From positions 62,001-126,000 of the forward strand of contig NZ_CABPTO010000006.1 of NCBI RefSeq assembly GCF_902460355.1: a DNA stretch of 64,000 nucleotides. The letters are read 5' to 3'. A program made the position numbers and the translations under genes. The DNA is from Streptococcus sp. Marseille-P6264 (GTDB lineage Bacteria; Bacillota; Bacilli; Lactobacillales; Streptococcaceae). The notes beneath the pieces were generated by a model. It was given only the letters and a program-made list of their open reading frames with translations, was not told where the DNA came from and made no database searches. Of the stretch, positions 9,224 through 18,921 are shown in pieces (positions within the stretch are counted from its first letter, which is position 1; each line of letters begins with the position of its first letter).

Positions 9224-12200
9224 GTGATTACACAACTAGATACCAAGACTGTTTATAGCTTTATGGATAGTTTAGTCTCTATCAAAAAATATGTTCAACG
9301 GGCAAAGGACTTGGGCTACAAAAGTCTGGGTATGATGGATGTGGACAATCTTTATGGGGCTTATCATTTTCTAGAGGAGGCAAAAGCGGCAGGACTTCAG
9401 CCCTTGCTAGGTCTGGAAATGGAAATTTATAAAGATGGAAATCCTCTCAATCTGAGACTGTTGGCCTTGGATAGTCAGGGTTATCGCAATTTGATGAAGA
9501 TTTCCACTTTGAAAATGATGAATCGTCAAAATTGGGAAGACTTTCAACATCTTTTGAAGGGGCTGGCTCTGATTGTACCAATCTTTGAGGGCGTGGATCA
9601 ACTAGATCTTGGCTTAGACTTTTATGTTGGGGTCTTTCCAGATACGCCTAGGCAGGAATTGACTAGGTCAGTCCTGCCCTTACATACGGTTCGTTATTTT
9701 GAGCAGGGAGACTTGGAAACCTTGCAGATGTTGAGGGCGATTCGGGACAATATCAGCTTGCGAGAGGTCGGTCATCTGTCGAGCCATGAATTTTTATTAG
9801 CGCCAGCCTCTTTAGAGGAAGCTTTCACTGAAAATTTTCCAGAGAGTTTGACCAACTTGGAGCAATTGATAGCTGATGTCCACTATGAAATCAACACTGA
9901 GTTGAAACTTCCACGTTTCAATCCTGAGAGACCTGCTGTAGAGGAGCTGCGGGAGTTGGCTGAGGAGGGATTAGCCAAGAGGGGACTTGCAGGGGAAGAC
10001 TATCAAGCAAGGCTGGATCAGGAGCTGGATGTCATTCATCAGATGGGCTTTGATGATTATTTCCTTATTGTCTGGGATTTGCTGCGCTTTGGCCGCAGTC
10101 AAGGCTATTACATGGGGATGGGACGTGGCTCTGCAGTTGGCAGTCTGGTGGCCTATGCTTTGGAGATTACAGGCATTGACCCAGTAGAAAAGAATTTGCT
10201 GTTTGAACGTTTCCTAAACCTAGAACGCTATACCATGCCCGATATTGATATTGATATTCCCGATGTGTATCGGCCAGAGTTTATCCGCTATGTTCGGGAT
10301 CGCTACGGTAGCATGCATGCAGCTCAGATTGTGACCTACTCAACTTTTGGGGCCAAGCAGGCCATCCGAGATGTTTTTAAGCGCTTTGGTTTACCAGAGT
10401 ACGAGCTGACCAATATTACCAAAAAAATTGGCTTTCGAGACAATTTAACCACTGCTTATGAGCGAAATATAGCTTTTCGTCAGATTATCAATAGCAAACT
10501 AGAATATCAGAAGGCCTTTGAAATTGCCAAAAAAATCGAAGGCAATCCACGTCAGACCTCAATCCATGCTGCTGGTGTCGTCATGAGTGACGATGATTTG
10601 ACAAATCAAATCCCCTTAAAATATGGGGAAGACATGTATATCACCCAGTACGATGCCCACGGTGTCGAAAGCAATGGACTGCTTAAGATGGACTTTCTGG
10701 GCCTGCGCAATTTGACCTTTGTTCAGCGGATGAAAGAAGCAGCTCTAGAAAAATACGGAGTTGATATTGATATTGCTCGTATTGACTTGGAGGACGAGGA
10801 AACTCTGCGTCTCTTTGCAGCAGGCAATACCAAGGGTATTTTCCAGTTTGAACAAGCAGGTGCCATCAGTCTTTTGAAAAGAGTCCAACCCGTCCAATTT
10901 GAAGAAGTAGTGGCTACCACCTCTCTCAATCGTCCCGGCGCTAGTGACTATATTGATAATTTTGTCAAGCGCAAGCATGGTCGTGAGCGCGTGGAGATGA
11001 TTGATCCGAGCTTGGAGGATATCTTGGCTCCAACCTATGGTATCATGCTTTACCAAGAGCAGGTCATGCAGGTCGCCCAGCGTTTTGGTGGTTTTAGCCT
11101 AGGGAAGGCCGATATTTTACGGCGGGCGATGGGTAAGAAAAATGCTGCTGAAATGCATAAAATGGAGGAAGAATTTGTCGAGGGAGCTGTCAAATTGGGG
11201 TACTCAGAGACTAAGGCCAAGGAGGTTTTTGCGGTCATGGAGAAATTTGCTGGTTATGGCTTCAACCGCAGTCATGCCTATGCTTACTCGGCTTTAGCTT
11301 TTCAGTTGGCCTACTTCAAGGCTCATTATCCAGACATCTTCTTTGATGTCATGCTTAATTATTCTAGTTCGGACTATATAACGGATGCACTCGGCTTTGG
11401 CTTTGAGCTAGCTCCCTTGACCATTCATAACATTCCCTATAAAGATAAGTTTCAGGAGCGAAAAATCTATCTTGGTTTGAAAAATATCAAGGGCTTGCCA
11501 AGAGATTTTGCTTTCTGGATCATAGAAGAGCGTCAAAAGAATCCCTTCAGTAGTGTGGAAGATTTTATCTTACGCCTGCCGCAGACTTATCATAAGTTGC
11601 CACTTTTAAACCCACTGGTGCAATTGGGACTCTTTGATGTTTTTGAGCCCAATCGGCAGAAGATTTTGCACAATCTACCGAATCTTTTTGTCTTTGCGGA
11701 TGAGCTGGGCAGTTTATTTGCTGATACTAGCTATTCATGGATGGATGCTGAGGATTTTACCACTGCAGAAAAGTTTGAGCAGGAGCAAGCCCTGATTGGA
11801 GTTGGCCTTAGTGACCATCCCCTCATTAGCCTAGCTAAGAAAGCCCATCAGCCTTTTGTCTGGATTGAAGAGTTGGCGGAAAATAGCAAGGCGACCATTC
11901 TAGTAGAGGTCCAGTCGATCAAGATTATTCGCACAAAAAACGGTGAAAACATGGCCTTTATGCAAGTGACGGATACCAAGAAAAAGTTAGATGTTACTTT
12001 ATTTCCTGAAGTTTACCGCCGTTTTGCCAAGAAAATCCAAGAAAAAGGTCATTACTATCTGACTGGAAAAATTCAGGAGAGAGATGGGCGGTTGCAGATG
12101 ATTTTAGCAGAAGCGGAGGAAGCAAGCTCAGAACGTTTTTGGATCCAATTAGCGGATGCTAGTCATGACAAGCAGATTGCGGAGATATTGCAGCGATACC

Positions 12201-12334
12201 CAGGAAATATTCCCGTAGTGCTACGCTATGAGAATGAAAAGAAAACGGTTCCTGCAACAGGCTTTCGTGTTCAAAAAACAGACCAGCTTCAAACTGAACT
12301 AAAAACTTATAGCATGAAAACGGTTTTTCGGTAA
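9224..12334 (+). CDS. dnaE: DNA polymerase III subunit alpha
   Basis: A 1036-residue replicative polymerase of the DnaE type. In Firmicutes with PolC it extends primers, mainly on the lagging strand. The N-terminal PHP domain starts with LDTKTVYSFMDSLVS. The catalytic palm carries GMGRGSAVGSLVAY and DIDIDIPD (near residue 338). Later come GIMLYQEQVMQVA and FNRSHAYAYS, with an OB-fold at the C-terminus (residues ~880-980). No 3'-5' exonuclease domain is inserted, which separates it from PolC. The frame is open back to 9161, but GTG at 9224 is preceded by AAGGAG six bases upstream, and the protein alignment known for streptococci begins here. Confidence 0.95.
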   Translation: MITQLDTKTVYSFMDSLVSIKKYVQRAKDLGYKSLGMMDVDNLYGAYHFLEEAKAAGLQPLLGLEMEIYKDGNPLNLRLLALDSQGYRNLMKISTLKMMNRQNWEDFQHLLKGLALIVPIFEGVDQLDLGLDFYVGVFPDTPRQELTRSVLPLHTVRYFEQGDLETLQMLRAIRDNISLREVGHLSSHEFLLAPASLEEAFTENFPESLTNLEQLIADVHYEINTELKLPRFNPERPAVEELRELAEEGLAKRGLAGEDYQARLDQELDVIHQMGFDDYFLIVWDLLRFGRSQGYYMGMGRGSAVGSLVAYALEITGIDPVEKNLLFERFLNLERYTMPDIDIDIPDVYRPEFIRYVRDRYGSMHAAQIVTYSTFGAKQAIRDVFKRFGLPEYELTNITKKIGFRDNLTTAYERNIAFRQIINSKLEYQKAFEIAKKIEGNPRQTSIHAAGVVMSDDDLTNQIPLKYGEDMYITQYDAHGVESNGLLKMDFLGLRNLTFVQRMKEAALEKYGVDIDIARIDLEDEETLRLFAAGNTKGIFQFEQAGAISLLKRVQPVQFEEVVATTSLNRPGASDYIDNFVKRKHGRERVEMIDPSLEDILAPTYGIMLYQEQVMQVAQRFGGFSLGKADILRRAMGKKNAAEMHKMEEEFVEGAVKLGYSETKAKEVFAVMEKFAGYGFNRSHAYAYSALAFQLAYFKAHYPDIFFDVMLNYSSSDYITDALGFGFELAPLTIHNIPYKDKFQERKIYLGLKNIKGLPRDFAFWIIEERQKNPFSSVEDFILRLPQTYHKLPLLNPLVQLGLFDVFEPNRQKILHNLPNLFVFADELGSLFADTSYSWMDAEDFTTAEKFEQEQALIGVGLSDHPLISLAKKAHQPFVWIEELAENSKATILVEVQSIKIIRTKNGENMAFMQVTDTKKKLDVTLFPEVYRRFAKKIQEKGHYYLTGKIQERDGRLQMILAEAEEASSERFWIQLADASHDKQIAEILQRYPGNIPVVLRYENEKKTVPATGFRVQKTDQLQTELKTYSMKTVFR

Positions 12335-12370
12335 AAAATCAGGAAAATAAGAGAATTTTTATTCTGATTA

Positions 12371-12379
12371 TGGTATAAT
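12371..12379 (+). promoter_or_regulatory. Extended -10 promoter for pfkA-pyk
   Basis: TGGTATAAT lies 40 bases before the pfkA ATG. A weak cre-like ATGAAAACGGTTTTTC is at 12314-12329, inside the dnaE 3' end and upstream of this promoter. Confidence 0.55.
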
Positions 12380-12394
12380 CTATAAGAATGTTAA

Positions 12395-13429
<1,035 letters not shown>

Positions 13430-13440
13430 TTGGTCAATCA

Positions 13441-13454
13441 GGGGTGAAAACCCC
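13441..13454 (+). other. GNRA-capped hairpin between pfkA and pyk
   Basis: GGGGT-GAAA-ACCCC is a perfect 5-bp stem with a GAAA tetraloop. No T run follows, so it is not a terminator. It could stabilise or mark a processing site between the two cistrons. Confidence 0.5.
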
Positions 13455-13481
13455 AAATAGTAGAAGGAGTTTCTTAATATC

Positions 13482-14987
13482 ATGAACAAACGCGTAAAAA
13501 TCGTTGCAACTTTAGGTCCTGCGGTAGAAATCCGTGGCGGTAAAAAATTCGGTGAAGACGGATACTGGGGTGAAAAACTGGACGTTGAAGCTTCAGCTCA
13601 AAATATTGCAAAATTGATTGAAGCAGGAGCAAATACTTTCCGTTTCAACTTCTCACACGGTGACCACCAAGAACAAGGTGAACGTATGGCAACTGTTAAA
13701 CGTGCGGAAGAAATTGCTGGTAAAAAAGTTGGTTTCCTTCTTGACACTAAAGGTCCAGAAATCCGTACAGAATTGTTCGAAGGCGAAGCAAAAGAGTACT
13801 CATACAAAACTGGTGAAAAAATCCGTGTTGCAACTAAACAAGGAATCAAATCAACTCGCGATGTGATTGCTTTGAACGTTGCTGGTGGACTTGATATCTA
13901 CGATGATGTTGAAGTAGGTCGCCAAGTATTGGTTGACGATGGTAAGCTTGGTCTTCGCGTTGTAGAAAAAGATGATGCAACTCGTGAATTTGTAGTTGAA
14001 GTTGAAAATGACGGTGTTATCGCTAAACAAAAAGGTGTAAACATCCCTAACACTAAAATTCCTTTCCCAGCTCTTGCTGAGCGCGATAACGACGATATCC
14101 GCTTTGGTTTGGAACAAGGTATCAACTTCATCGCGATTTCATTTGTACGTACTGCAAAAGATGTCAACGAAGTTCGTGCAATCTGTGAAGAAACTGGTAA
14201 CGGTCACGTTCAATTGTTTGCGAAAATTGAAAACCAACAAGGTATTGACAACTTGGATGAAATCATCGAAGCTGCTGACGGTATCATGATCGCTCGTGGT
14301 GACATGGGTATCGAAGTACCATTCGAAATGGTTCCAGTTTACCAAAAAATGATCATTACTAAAGTCAATGCAGCTGGTAAAGTTGTTATCACAGCAACAA
14401 ACATGCTTGAAACAATGACTGAAAAACCACGTGCAACTCGTTCAGAAGTATCAGACGTATTTAACGCTGTTATCGACGGAACTGACGCTACAATGCTTTC
14501 AGGTGAGTCTGCAAACGGTAAATACCCACTTGAGTCAGTAACTACAATGGCTACAATCGACAAGAACGCTCAAACTCTTCTTAATGAATACGGACGTTTG
14601 AACTCAGACACTTTCGAACGTAACTCTAAGACAGAAGTTATGGCTTCAGCTGTTAAAGATGCTACTAACTCAATGAATATCAAATTGGTTGTTACTTTGA
14701 CTAAGACTGGTCACACTGCTCGTTTGATTTCTAAATACCGTCCAAATGCTGATATCTTGGCATTGACATTCGATGAATTGACAGAACGTGGCTTGATGTT
14801 GAACTGGGGTGTTATCCCAATGTTGACAGAAACACCTTCATCAACTGATGATATGTTCGAAATCGCTGAACGTAAAGCAGTTGAAGCAGGTCTTGTTGAG
14901 TCTGGTGACGATATCGTTATCGTTGCAGGTGTACCACTTGGCGAAGCGGTTCGTACAAACACAATGCGTATCCGTACAGTACGTTAA
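13482..14987 (+). CDS. pyk: Pyruvate kinase
   Basis: A 501-residue enzyme making pyruvate and ATP from phosphoenolpyruvate. It starts MNKRVKIVATLGPAVE. The beta-barrel active-site segment IMIARGDMGIEVP is near residues 267-279, with upstream FAKIENQQGIDN carrying the catalytic lysine. TATNMLETM and SDVFNAVIDGTDATMLSGE are typical. No C-terminal PEP-synthase-like extension is present, unlike the Bacillus enzyme. Extreme use of preferred codons suggests very high expression. The SD AGAAGGAG precedes the ATG, and the gene ends with a strong terminator. Confidence 0.97.
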   Translation: MNKRVKIVATLGPAVEIRGGKKFGEDGYWGEKLDVEASAQNIAKLIEAGANTFRFNFSHGDHQEQGERMATVKRAEEIAGKKVGFLLDTKGPEIRTELFEGEAKEYSYKTGEKIRVATKQGIKSTRDVIALNVAGGLDIYDDVEVGRQVLVDDGKLGLRVVEKDDATREFVVEVENDGVIAKQKGVNIPNTKIPFPALAERDNDDIRFGLEQGINFIAISFVRTAKDVNEVRAICEETGNGHVQLFAKIENQQGIDNLDEIIEAADGIMIARGDMGIEVPFEMVPVYQKMIITKVNAAGKVVITATNMLETMTEKPRATRSEVSDVFNAVIDGTDATMLSGESANGKYPLESVTTMATIDKNAQTLLNEYGRLNSDTFERNSKTEVMASAVKDATNSMNIKLVVTLTKTGHTARLISKYRPNADILALTFDELTERGLMLNWGVIPMLTETPSSTDDMFEIAERKAVEAGLVESGDDIVIVAGVPLGEAVRTNTMRIRTVR

Positions 14988-15006
14988 TTTATTTCATAGC
15001 ATACAA

Positions 15007-15040
15007 AAACCGATAGATCCATTCTATCGGTTTATTTTTT
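15007..15040 (+). terminator. Intrinsic terminator after pyk
   Basis: AAACCGATAGA / TCTATCGGTTT stem, 5-base loop, T-rich tail. Confidence 0.88.
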
Positions 15041-15188
15041 GTTCTAGAGTTTTTAATTGATTTCGTAATTGTGAAAACTTCAAAATAAGAATATTAACAT
15101 TTTGCATATCAAAAAGGAGAAGAACCTTATGATCTTCTCCAGATTTAATATTTTCTTCAATTGACCACAATTTATAAGGAATAAAAAC

Positions 15189-15230
15189 AATAGTGTAACT
15201 ATGATAATTATGGATTATCGTTACACTATT
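15189..15230 (-). terminator. Long hairpin terminator for the small membrane protein gene
   Basis: AATAGTGTAAC and GTTACACTATT form a perfect 11-bp outer stem with further inner pairing. On the minus strand GTTTTTATT follows. The rest of the 14988-15251 gap holds the pyk terminator and no recognisable gene. Confidence 0.65.
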
Positions 15231-15251
15231 AGTTAGTAGATACTCTCTATA

Positions 15252-15632
15252 TCACTTTTTTTCTTTTCTAGATTCTAATACCCAACCGATGATCCAGCAG
15301 CAGACTAGCAGGTAATTTTCAATCCAGCCCAGTAGATTGGCTTGATTCGCTTTTTCAAGATAGCCCAGCAGATGATTGGTACCAAAGCCCAGTCCACCCA
15401 GAATCAGTGCTAGCAAGGTCATACGCAGATAGAACCAATCATACTTTATATTGGCGGCAATGACTAAAGGTAGAATAGCCAGATTCCAGAAACCAATTTC
15501 CCGCTGCCAGTAGGGAGCTAGGCCGTAGATGGACTCATTTCCCAAGAGTTGGGGCTGGAAAATCTGGATTATAGCCGCGCCCAGCATAGCTAAGATCAGT
15601 AAAATGAAAGTCACTCGTAAAAATTTATTCAT
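15252..15632 (-). CDS. Small four-helix membrane protein, function unknown
   Basis: A 126-residue protein I do not recognise. It has about four hydrophobic segments: residues ~5-26, 45-62, 69-88 and 103-119. It ends with a basic tail ESRKEKK. The first two segments are separated by a loop containing GLAPYWQREIGFWN. There is no signal for a soluble domain. The gene stands alone on the minus strand between pyk and cshA, with its own strong terminator. AAAGGAGA precedes the ATG. Its function cannot be inferred. Confidence 0.6.
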   Translation of the reverse strand: MNKFLRVTFILLILAMLGAAIIQIFQPQLLGNESIYGLAPYWQREIGFWNLAILPLVIAANIKYDWFYLRMTLLALILGGLGFGTNHLLGYLEKANQANLLGWIENYLLVCCWIIGWVLESRKEKK

Positions 15633-15758
15633 ACCTATCTCCTTTCTTCTTTATAGATTATATTATTTTTGAAAATGATTTTCAAGTTTTCATTTTTTAC
15701 AAGAGAGATCTTTAATAAAATATTTCACAAGCAAGTTCTATCTTTTTAGGTACTTTTG

Positions 15759-15989
15759 TGGTATACTAGACTAGTTGCAGAAATACAGTTTTTCTATTCA
15801 GTGGGAACTAGCGACCGAGTCGGCGCTTTTTTAGTGCCTGGACTTGAGAGACCATATTTATGAAGAGAAGAGCGAATACTCTCAGGAAATCGAGATTTAG
15901 CATGAGAAAAGCACTTGGTATGTTTCGATAGTTGAGTATTAAAAGCCTTATAAGGTGGCTTCGCACCGCCTTTAGAAAGAAGAAGAACA
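15759..15989 (+). promoter_or_regulatory. Promoter and structured leader (attenuator) of cshA
   Basis: An extended -10, TGGTATACT, at 15759-15767 predicts a start near 15774. About 36 nt later AGCGACCGAGTCGGCGCT folds into a hairpin followed by six T (15810-15832), a full intrinsic terminator inside the leader. CTAGTT at the 5' end can pair with AACTAG overlapping the hairpin foot, a possible antiterminator. Downstream is an AAGGTGG/CCGCCTT hairpin (15950-15972) just ahead of the weak SD. A 23-codon basic reading frame (15860-15931) lies between. The leader of ~215 nt is long for this genome. Attenuation is inferred. Confidence 0.55.
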
Positions 15990-17564
15990 TTGAAATTTAA
16001 TGAATTACATTTATCTGCTGAATTACTAGCAGAGATTGAAAAAGCTGGCTTTGTAGAAGCAAGCCCTATCCAAGAACAGACGATTCCACTTGCCATGGCA
16101 GGTAAGGATGTCATTGGTCAGGCCCAGACAGGGACAGGAAAGACAGCGGCCTTTGGCTTCCCAACTCTGGAGAAGATTGATACAGATAATCCTGCTGTGC
16201 AGGCTTTGATTATCGCTCCAACCCGTGAATTGGCTGTGCAGAGTCAGGAAGAGCTGTTCCGTTTTGGCCGCAGCAAGGGTGTCAAGGTACGCTCTGTCTA
16301 CGGTGGTTCCAGCATCGAAAAGCAAATCAAGGCCCTCAAATCTGGTGCTCATATTGTCGTAGGAACACCTGGTCGTCTCTTGGATTTGATCAAACGCAAG
16401 GCGCTTAAGCTGAATCAGATTGAAACCTTGATCTTGGACGAAGCGGATGAAATGCTTAACATGGGCTTTTTGGAAGATATTGAGTCTATCATTTCACGCG
16501 TACCAGAAGATCGTCAGACCTTGCTCTTTTCAGCGACCATGCCAGATGCTATCAAGCGTATCGGTGTGCAGTTTATGAAGGAGCCTGAGCACGTCAAGAT
16601 TGCGGCTAAAGAGCTGACGACGGAGCTGGTAGACCAGTATTATATCCGTGTCAAGGAAAATGAAAAATTTGATACCATGACTCGCTTGATGGATGTGGAG
16701 CAGCCTGAGCTGTCTATCGTCTTTGGCCGGACCAAGCGACGGGTGGATGAACTGACTCGTGGCCTGAAAATCCGCGGTTTCCGAGCAGAGGGTATCCATG
16801 GTGATTTGGATCAAGGCAAGCGCCTCCGCGTTTTGCGCGACTTTAAAAACGGCAATCTGGATGTCTTAGTGGCGACAGACGTGGCCGCGCGTGGTTTGGA
16901 CATTTCTGGTGTGACCCACGTCTACAACTATGATATTCCGCAGGATCCGGAAAGCTATGTTCACCGGATTGGTCGGACTGGTCGTGCTGGTAAGTCAGGT
17001 CAGTCTATCACGTTCGTAGCGCCAAATGAAATGGGTTATCTGCAGATTATCGAAAATCTGACCAAGAAGCGCATGAAAGGCCTCAAGCCAGCGACTGCAG
17101 AAGAAGCTTTCCAAGCTAAGAAAAGAGTTGCCCTTAAGAAGATTGAACGCGATTTTGCGGACGAAAGCATCCGTTCTAACTTTGAGAAATTCAGTAAGGA
17201 TGCCCGCAAGTTGGCAGCAGAATTCAGCCCAGAAGAGCTGGCTATGTATATCCTCAGCTTGACGGTACAGGATCCAGATACCCTTCCTGAAGTAGAAATT
17301 GCCCGAGAAAAACCATTGCCATTTAAAGCATCTGGTGGCGGTTTTGGTGGAAAAGGCAAGAGTGGTCGTGCCAACGGTCGTCGAGGTGACCAAGGTCGTG
17401 ATCGTCGTGGTGGACGCGAAGACCGAGATGGAGGCCGTCGTGACTTTAAACGCAAGTCAAACAAGAACAGTCGTGATTTCGAGAGTAAAGGAAATAAACG
17501 GCCACACCGTATTTCCAGCGAAAAGAAAACCGGCTTTGTTATCCGTAATAAAGGCGATAAATAA
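15990..17564 (+). CDS. cshA: DEAD-box ATP-dependent RNA helicase CshA
   Basis: A 524-residue DEAD-box helicase that unwinds RNA in ribosome assembly, mRNA decay and cold adaptation. Motifs appear in order: the Q motif PIQEQTIPLA, AQTGTGKT (residues ~45-52), PTRELA, DEAD (~150-153), SAT, and HRIGRTGR. The C-terminal ~90 residues are rich in Gly, Arg and Asp (for example GGREDRDGGRR), an RNA-binding tail typical of CshA. The start is TTG at 15990 (MKFNELHLS) with only a weak purine-rich SD (AGAAAGAAGAAG). A weak start plus the structured leader suggests control of both transcription and translation. Confidence 0.93.
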   Translation: MKFNELHLSAELLAEIEKAGFVEASPIQEQTIPLAMAGKDVIGQAQTGTGKTAAFGFPTLEKIDTDNPAVQALIIAPTRELAVQSQEELFRFGRSKGVKVRSVYGGSSIEKQIKALKSGAHIVVGTPGRLLDLIKRKALKLNQIETLILDEADEMLNMGFLEDIESIISRVPEDRQTLLFSATMPDAIKRIGVQFMKEPEHVKIAAKELTTELVDQYYIRVKENEKFDTMTRLMDVEQPELSIVFGRTKRRVDELTRGLKIRGFRAEGIHGDLDQGKRLRVLRDFKNGNLDVLVATDVAARGLDISGVTHVYNYDIPQDPESYVHRIGRTGRAGKSGQSITFVAPNEMGYLQIIENLTKKRMKGLKPATAEEAFQAKKRVALKKIERDFADESIRSNFEKFSKDARKLAAEFSPEELAMYILSLTVQDPDTLPEVEIAREKPLPFKASGGGFGGKGKSGRANGRRGDQGRDRRGGREDRDGGRRDFKRKSNKNSRDFESKGNKRPHRISSEKKTGFVIRNKGDK

Positions 17565-17567
17565 ACA

Positions 17568-17599
17568 AAAAATCCGATGTCAGCTGACATCGGATTTTT
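17568..17599 (+). terminator. Palindromic terminator after cshA
   Basis: A perfect 32-bp palindrome: AAAAATCCGATGTCAG is followed directly by its reverse complement. It can end transcription in either direction. Confidence 0.88.
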
Positions 17600-17705
17600 C
17601 TATTGAAAATAATTTGTGTATCTTTCAAGATTTGTTTGAAAACAGCATAATGAAAACGCATAAACAAACAATAATCTATTTTTTTGAAAAAAAGTATACA
17701 TTTTT

Positions 17706-17734
17706 TTGTTTATATGAAAAAATTGTAGTATAAT
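17706..17734 (+). promoter_or_regulatory. lacR promoter
   Basis: TTGTTT, 17-bp spacer, TATAAT. A TAAACAAACAATAAT motif at 17661-17675 resembles A-rich motifs before the PTS genes and lacA, a possible LacR site. ATGAAAACGCATAAAC at 17651 is a weak cre-like match. The ~110-nt leader contains no coding sequence. Confidence 0.5.
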
Positions 17735-17850
17735 GATATAAGCAATGGTGCATGGACATTAAAGTGATTTGAGGTGTCCAAGGAACCTAAGAATCAAAGG
17801 GGAAACTTTGATGAGACGTCTCTAGACATCAACAACAAGGAGGATTGTAC

Positions 17851-18597
17851 ATGAAGGAAAGTCGTCATAAAGTGATCTTACAAGAGCTGGACCAGACGGG
17901 AGTTGTGTCTGTTAAAAATCTGAAGGAATTGCTGAATGTAACAGATATGACCATTCGGCGAGATTTGATTGATCTTGAGAAGCAAGGACTTTTGATTCGG
18001 GTGCATGGTGGGGCTCATAAAAAGGTGAAAGATAGCTTGAATGAAGCTTCGCATTCTGAAAAAACGATGTTAAATATCGAAGAAAAGAAGCTGATTGCTA
18101 AGAAATGTGCTGATTTGATTGCTGAAGGAGATACAGTTTTTATCGGATCGGGTACTACAACGGATTTTATCGGCGATTATTTAGAGGGGAAAAATATCAG
18201 TATTGTAACCAATTCACTCCCTATTTTCGAAAAATTGAAGGATTACCCTAATTTTGATTTGATATTGATTGGAGGGCGCTATCGGGTCAAGACCCAGACT
18301 TTTGTGGGGCAGTTTGCTAATAAACTTCTACGAGAAATCAAGGTGTCTAAGGCCTTTATTGGAGTGAACGGAATTGATGGTCACAATGTGACGACTGCCA
18401 ATGAAGAAGAGGGGAATGGAAACGCCATTATTCTCAACAATGCAATTGAAAAATACATTGTTGCAGATAATAGCAAATTTGATAGCTATTCTTTCTATAG
18501 TTTTTACCGTTTGGACAATATTGACGCGATTGTAACGGATGACCATATCTCTCCGAAAGTGAGAGCAAAATATAGTTCTTACACCAAGGTTCTCTGA
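17851..18597 (+). CDS. lacR: LacR, DeoR-family repressor of the galactose/tagatose genes
   Basis: A 248-residue DeoR-family regulator. The N-terminal helix-turn-helix VSVKNLKELLNVTDMTIRRD covers about residues 19-38, followed by the DeoR hallmark LIRVHGGAH. The C-terminal sugar-phosphate sensor domain has IGSGTTTDF and TNSLPIFEKL patterns. In related cocci LacR is released by tagatose 6-phosphate; that is family knowledge. The frame is open back to TTG 17845, but ATG 17851 is placed seven bases after AAGGAGGA and is the likely start. It heads the gal/tagatose cluster, separated from the PTS genes by a terminator and a new promoter. Confidence 0.88.
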   Translation: MKESRHKVILQELDQTGVVSVKNLKELLNVTDMTIRRDLIDLEKQGLLIRVHGGAHKKVKDSLNEASHSEKTMLNIEEKKLIAKKCADLIAEGDTVFIGSGTTTDFIGDYLEGKNISIVTNSLPIFEKLKDYPNFDLILIGGRYRVKTQTFVGQFANKLLREIKVSKAFIGVNGIDGHNVTTANEEEGNGNAIILNNAIEKYIVADNSKFDSYSFYSFYRLDNIDAIVTDDHISPKVRAKYSSYTKVL

Positions 18598-18635
18598 TTT
18601 GATCGCGTTGTCATGAATGTTAATTTGAGATTCTG

Positions 18636-18667
18636 AAAGCTGCGAATTTCGTAGCTTTTATTTCTTG
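18636..18667 (+). terminator. Terminator after lacR
   Basis: AAAGCT/AGCTTT outer stem and CGAA/TTCG inner stem, then TTTTATTTCTT. The remainder of the 18598-18921 gap holds the PTS promoter and operator region and no gene. Confidence 0.65.
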
Positions 18668-18821
18668 TTTCAAATGAATTGCATTTAATAGTGGGCGAAA
18701 AGTTCTTGTATATCAACTTAGACTTGCTAAGGATATTTTTATGACTCGTGTTATTCTTCAGCCATGCAGAATGACGAAATGTCCCATCTTCATATGAACA
18801 TTAAAATTTTAAGTCATTAGA

Positions 18822-18880
18822 TAAATAAACAAAAAATAACAAAACAAACTATTGACAGCGCTATCATATAATGATATAAT
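18822..18880 (+). promoter_or_regulatory. Consensus promoter of the galactose PTS genes with overlapping cre
   Basis: TTGACA (18852-18857), a 17-bp spacer, and TATAAT (18875-18880) with a TGA extension form a perfect consensus promoter. The cre-like TGACAGCGCTATCA (18853-18866) begins inside the -35 and covers the spacer, so CcpA would block RNA polymerase under glucose. An A-rich TAAATAAACAAAAAATAAC just upstream resembles motifs at lacR and lacA. Confidence 0.7.
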
Positions 18881-18921
18881 TAATTAAACGAACAAAAAGA
18901 AACAAAAGGAGAGATGATGAA

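Noticed and set aside
12314..12329. cre site for pfkA inside dnaE
   Set aside because: ATGAAAACGGTTTTTC lacks the closing CA and is upstream of the promoter; too weak to claim.
15774..15832. Possible tracrRNA gene before cshA
   Set aside because: Only the terminator core resembles a tracrRNA; no repeat-pairing segment, cas9 or CRISPR array is in the window. It is kept only as a leader observation.
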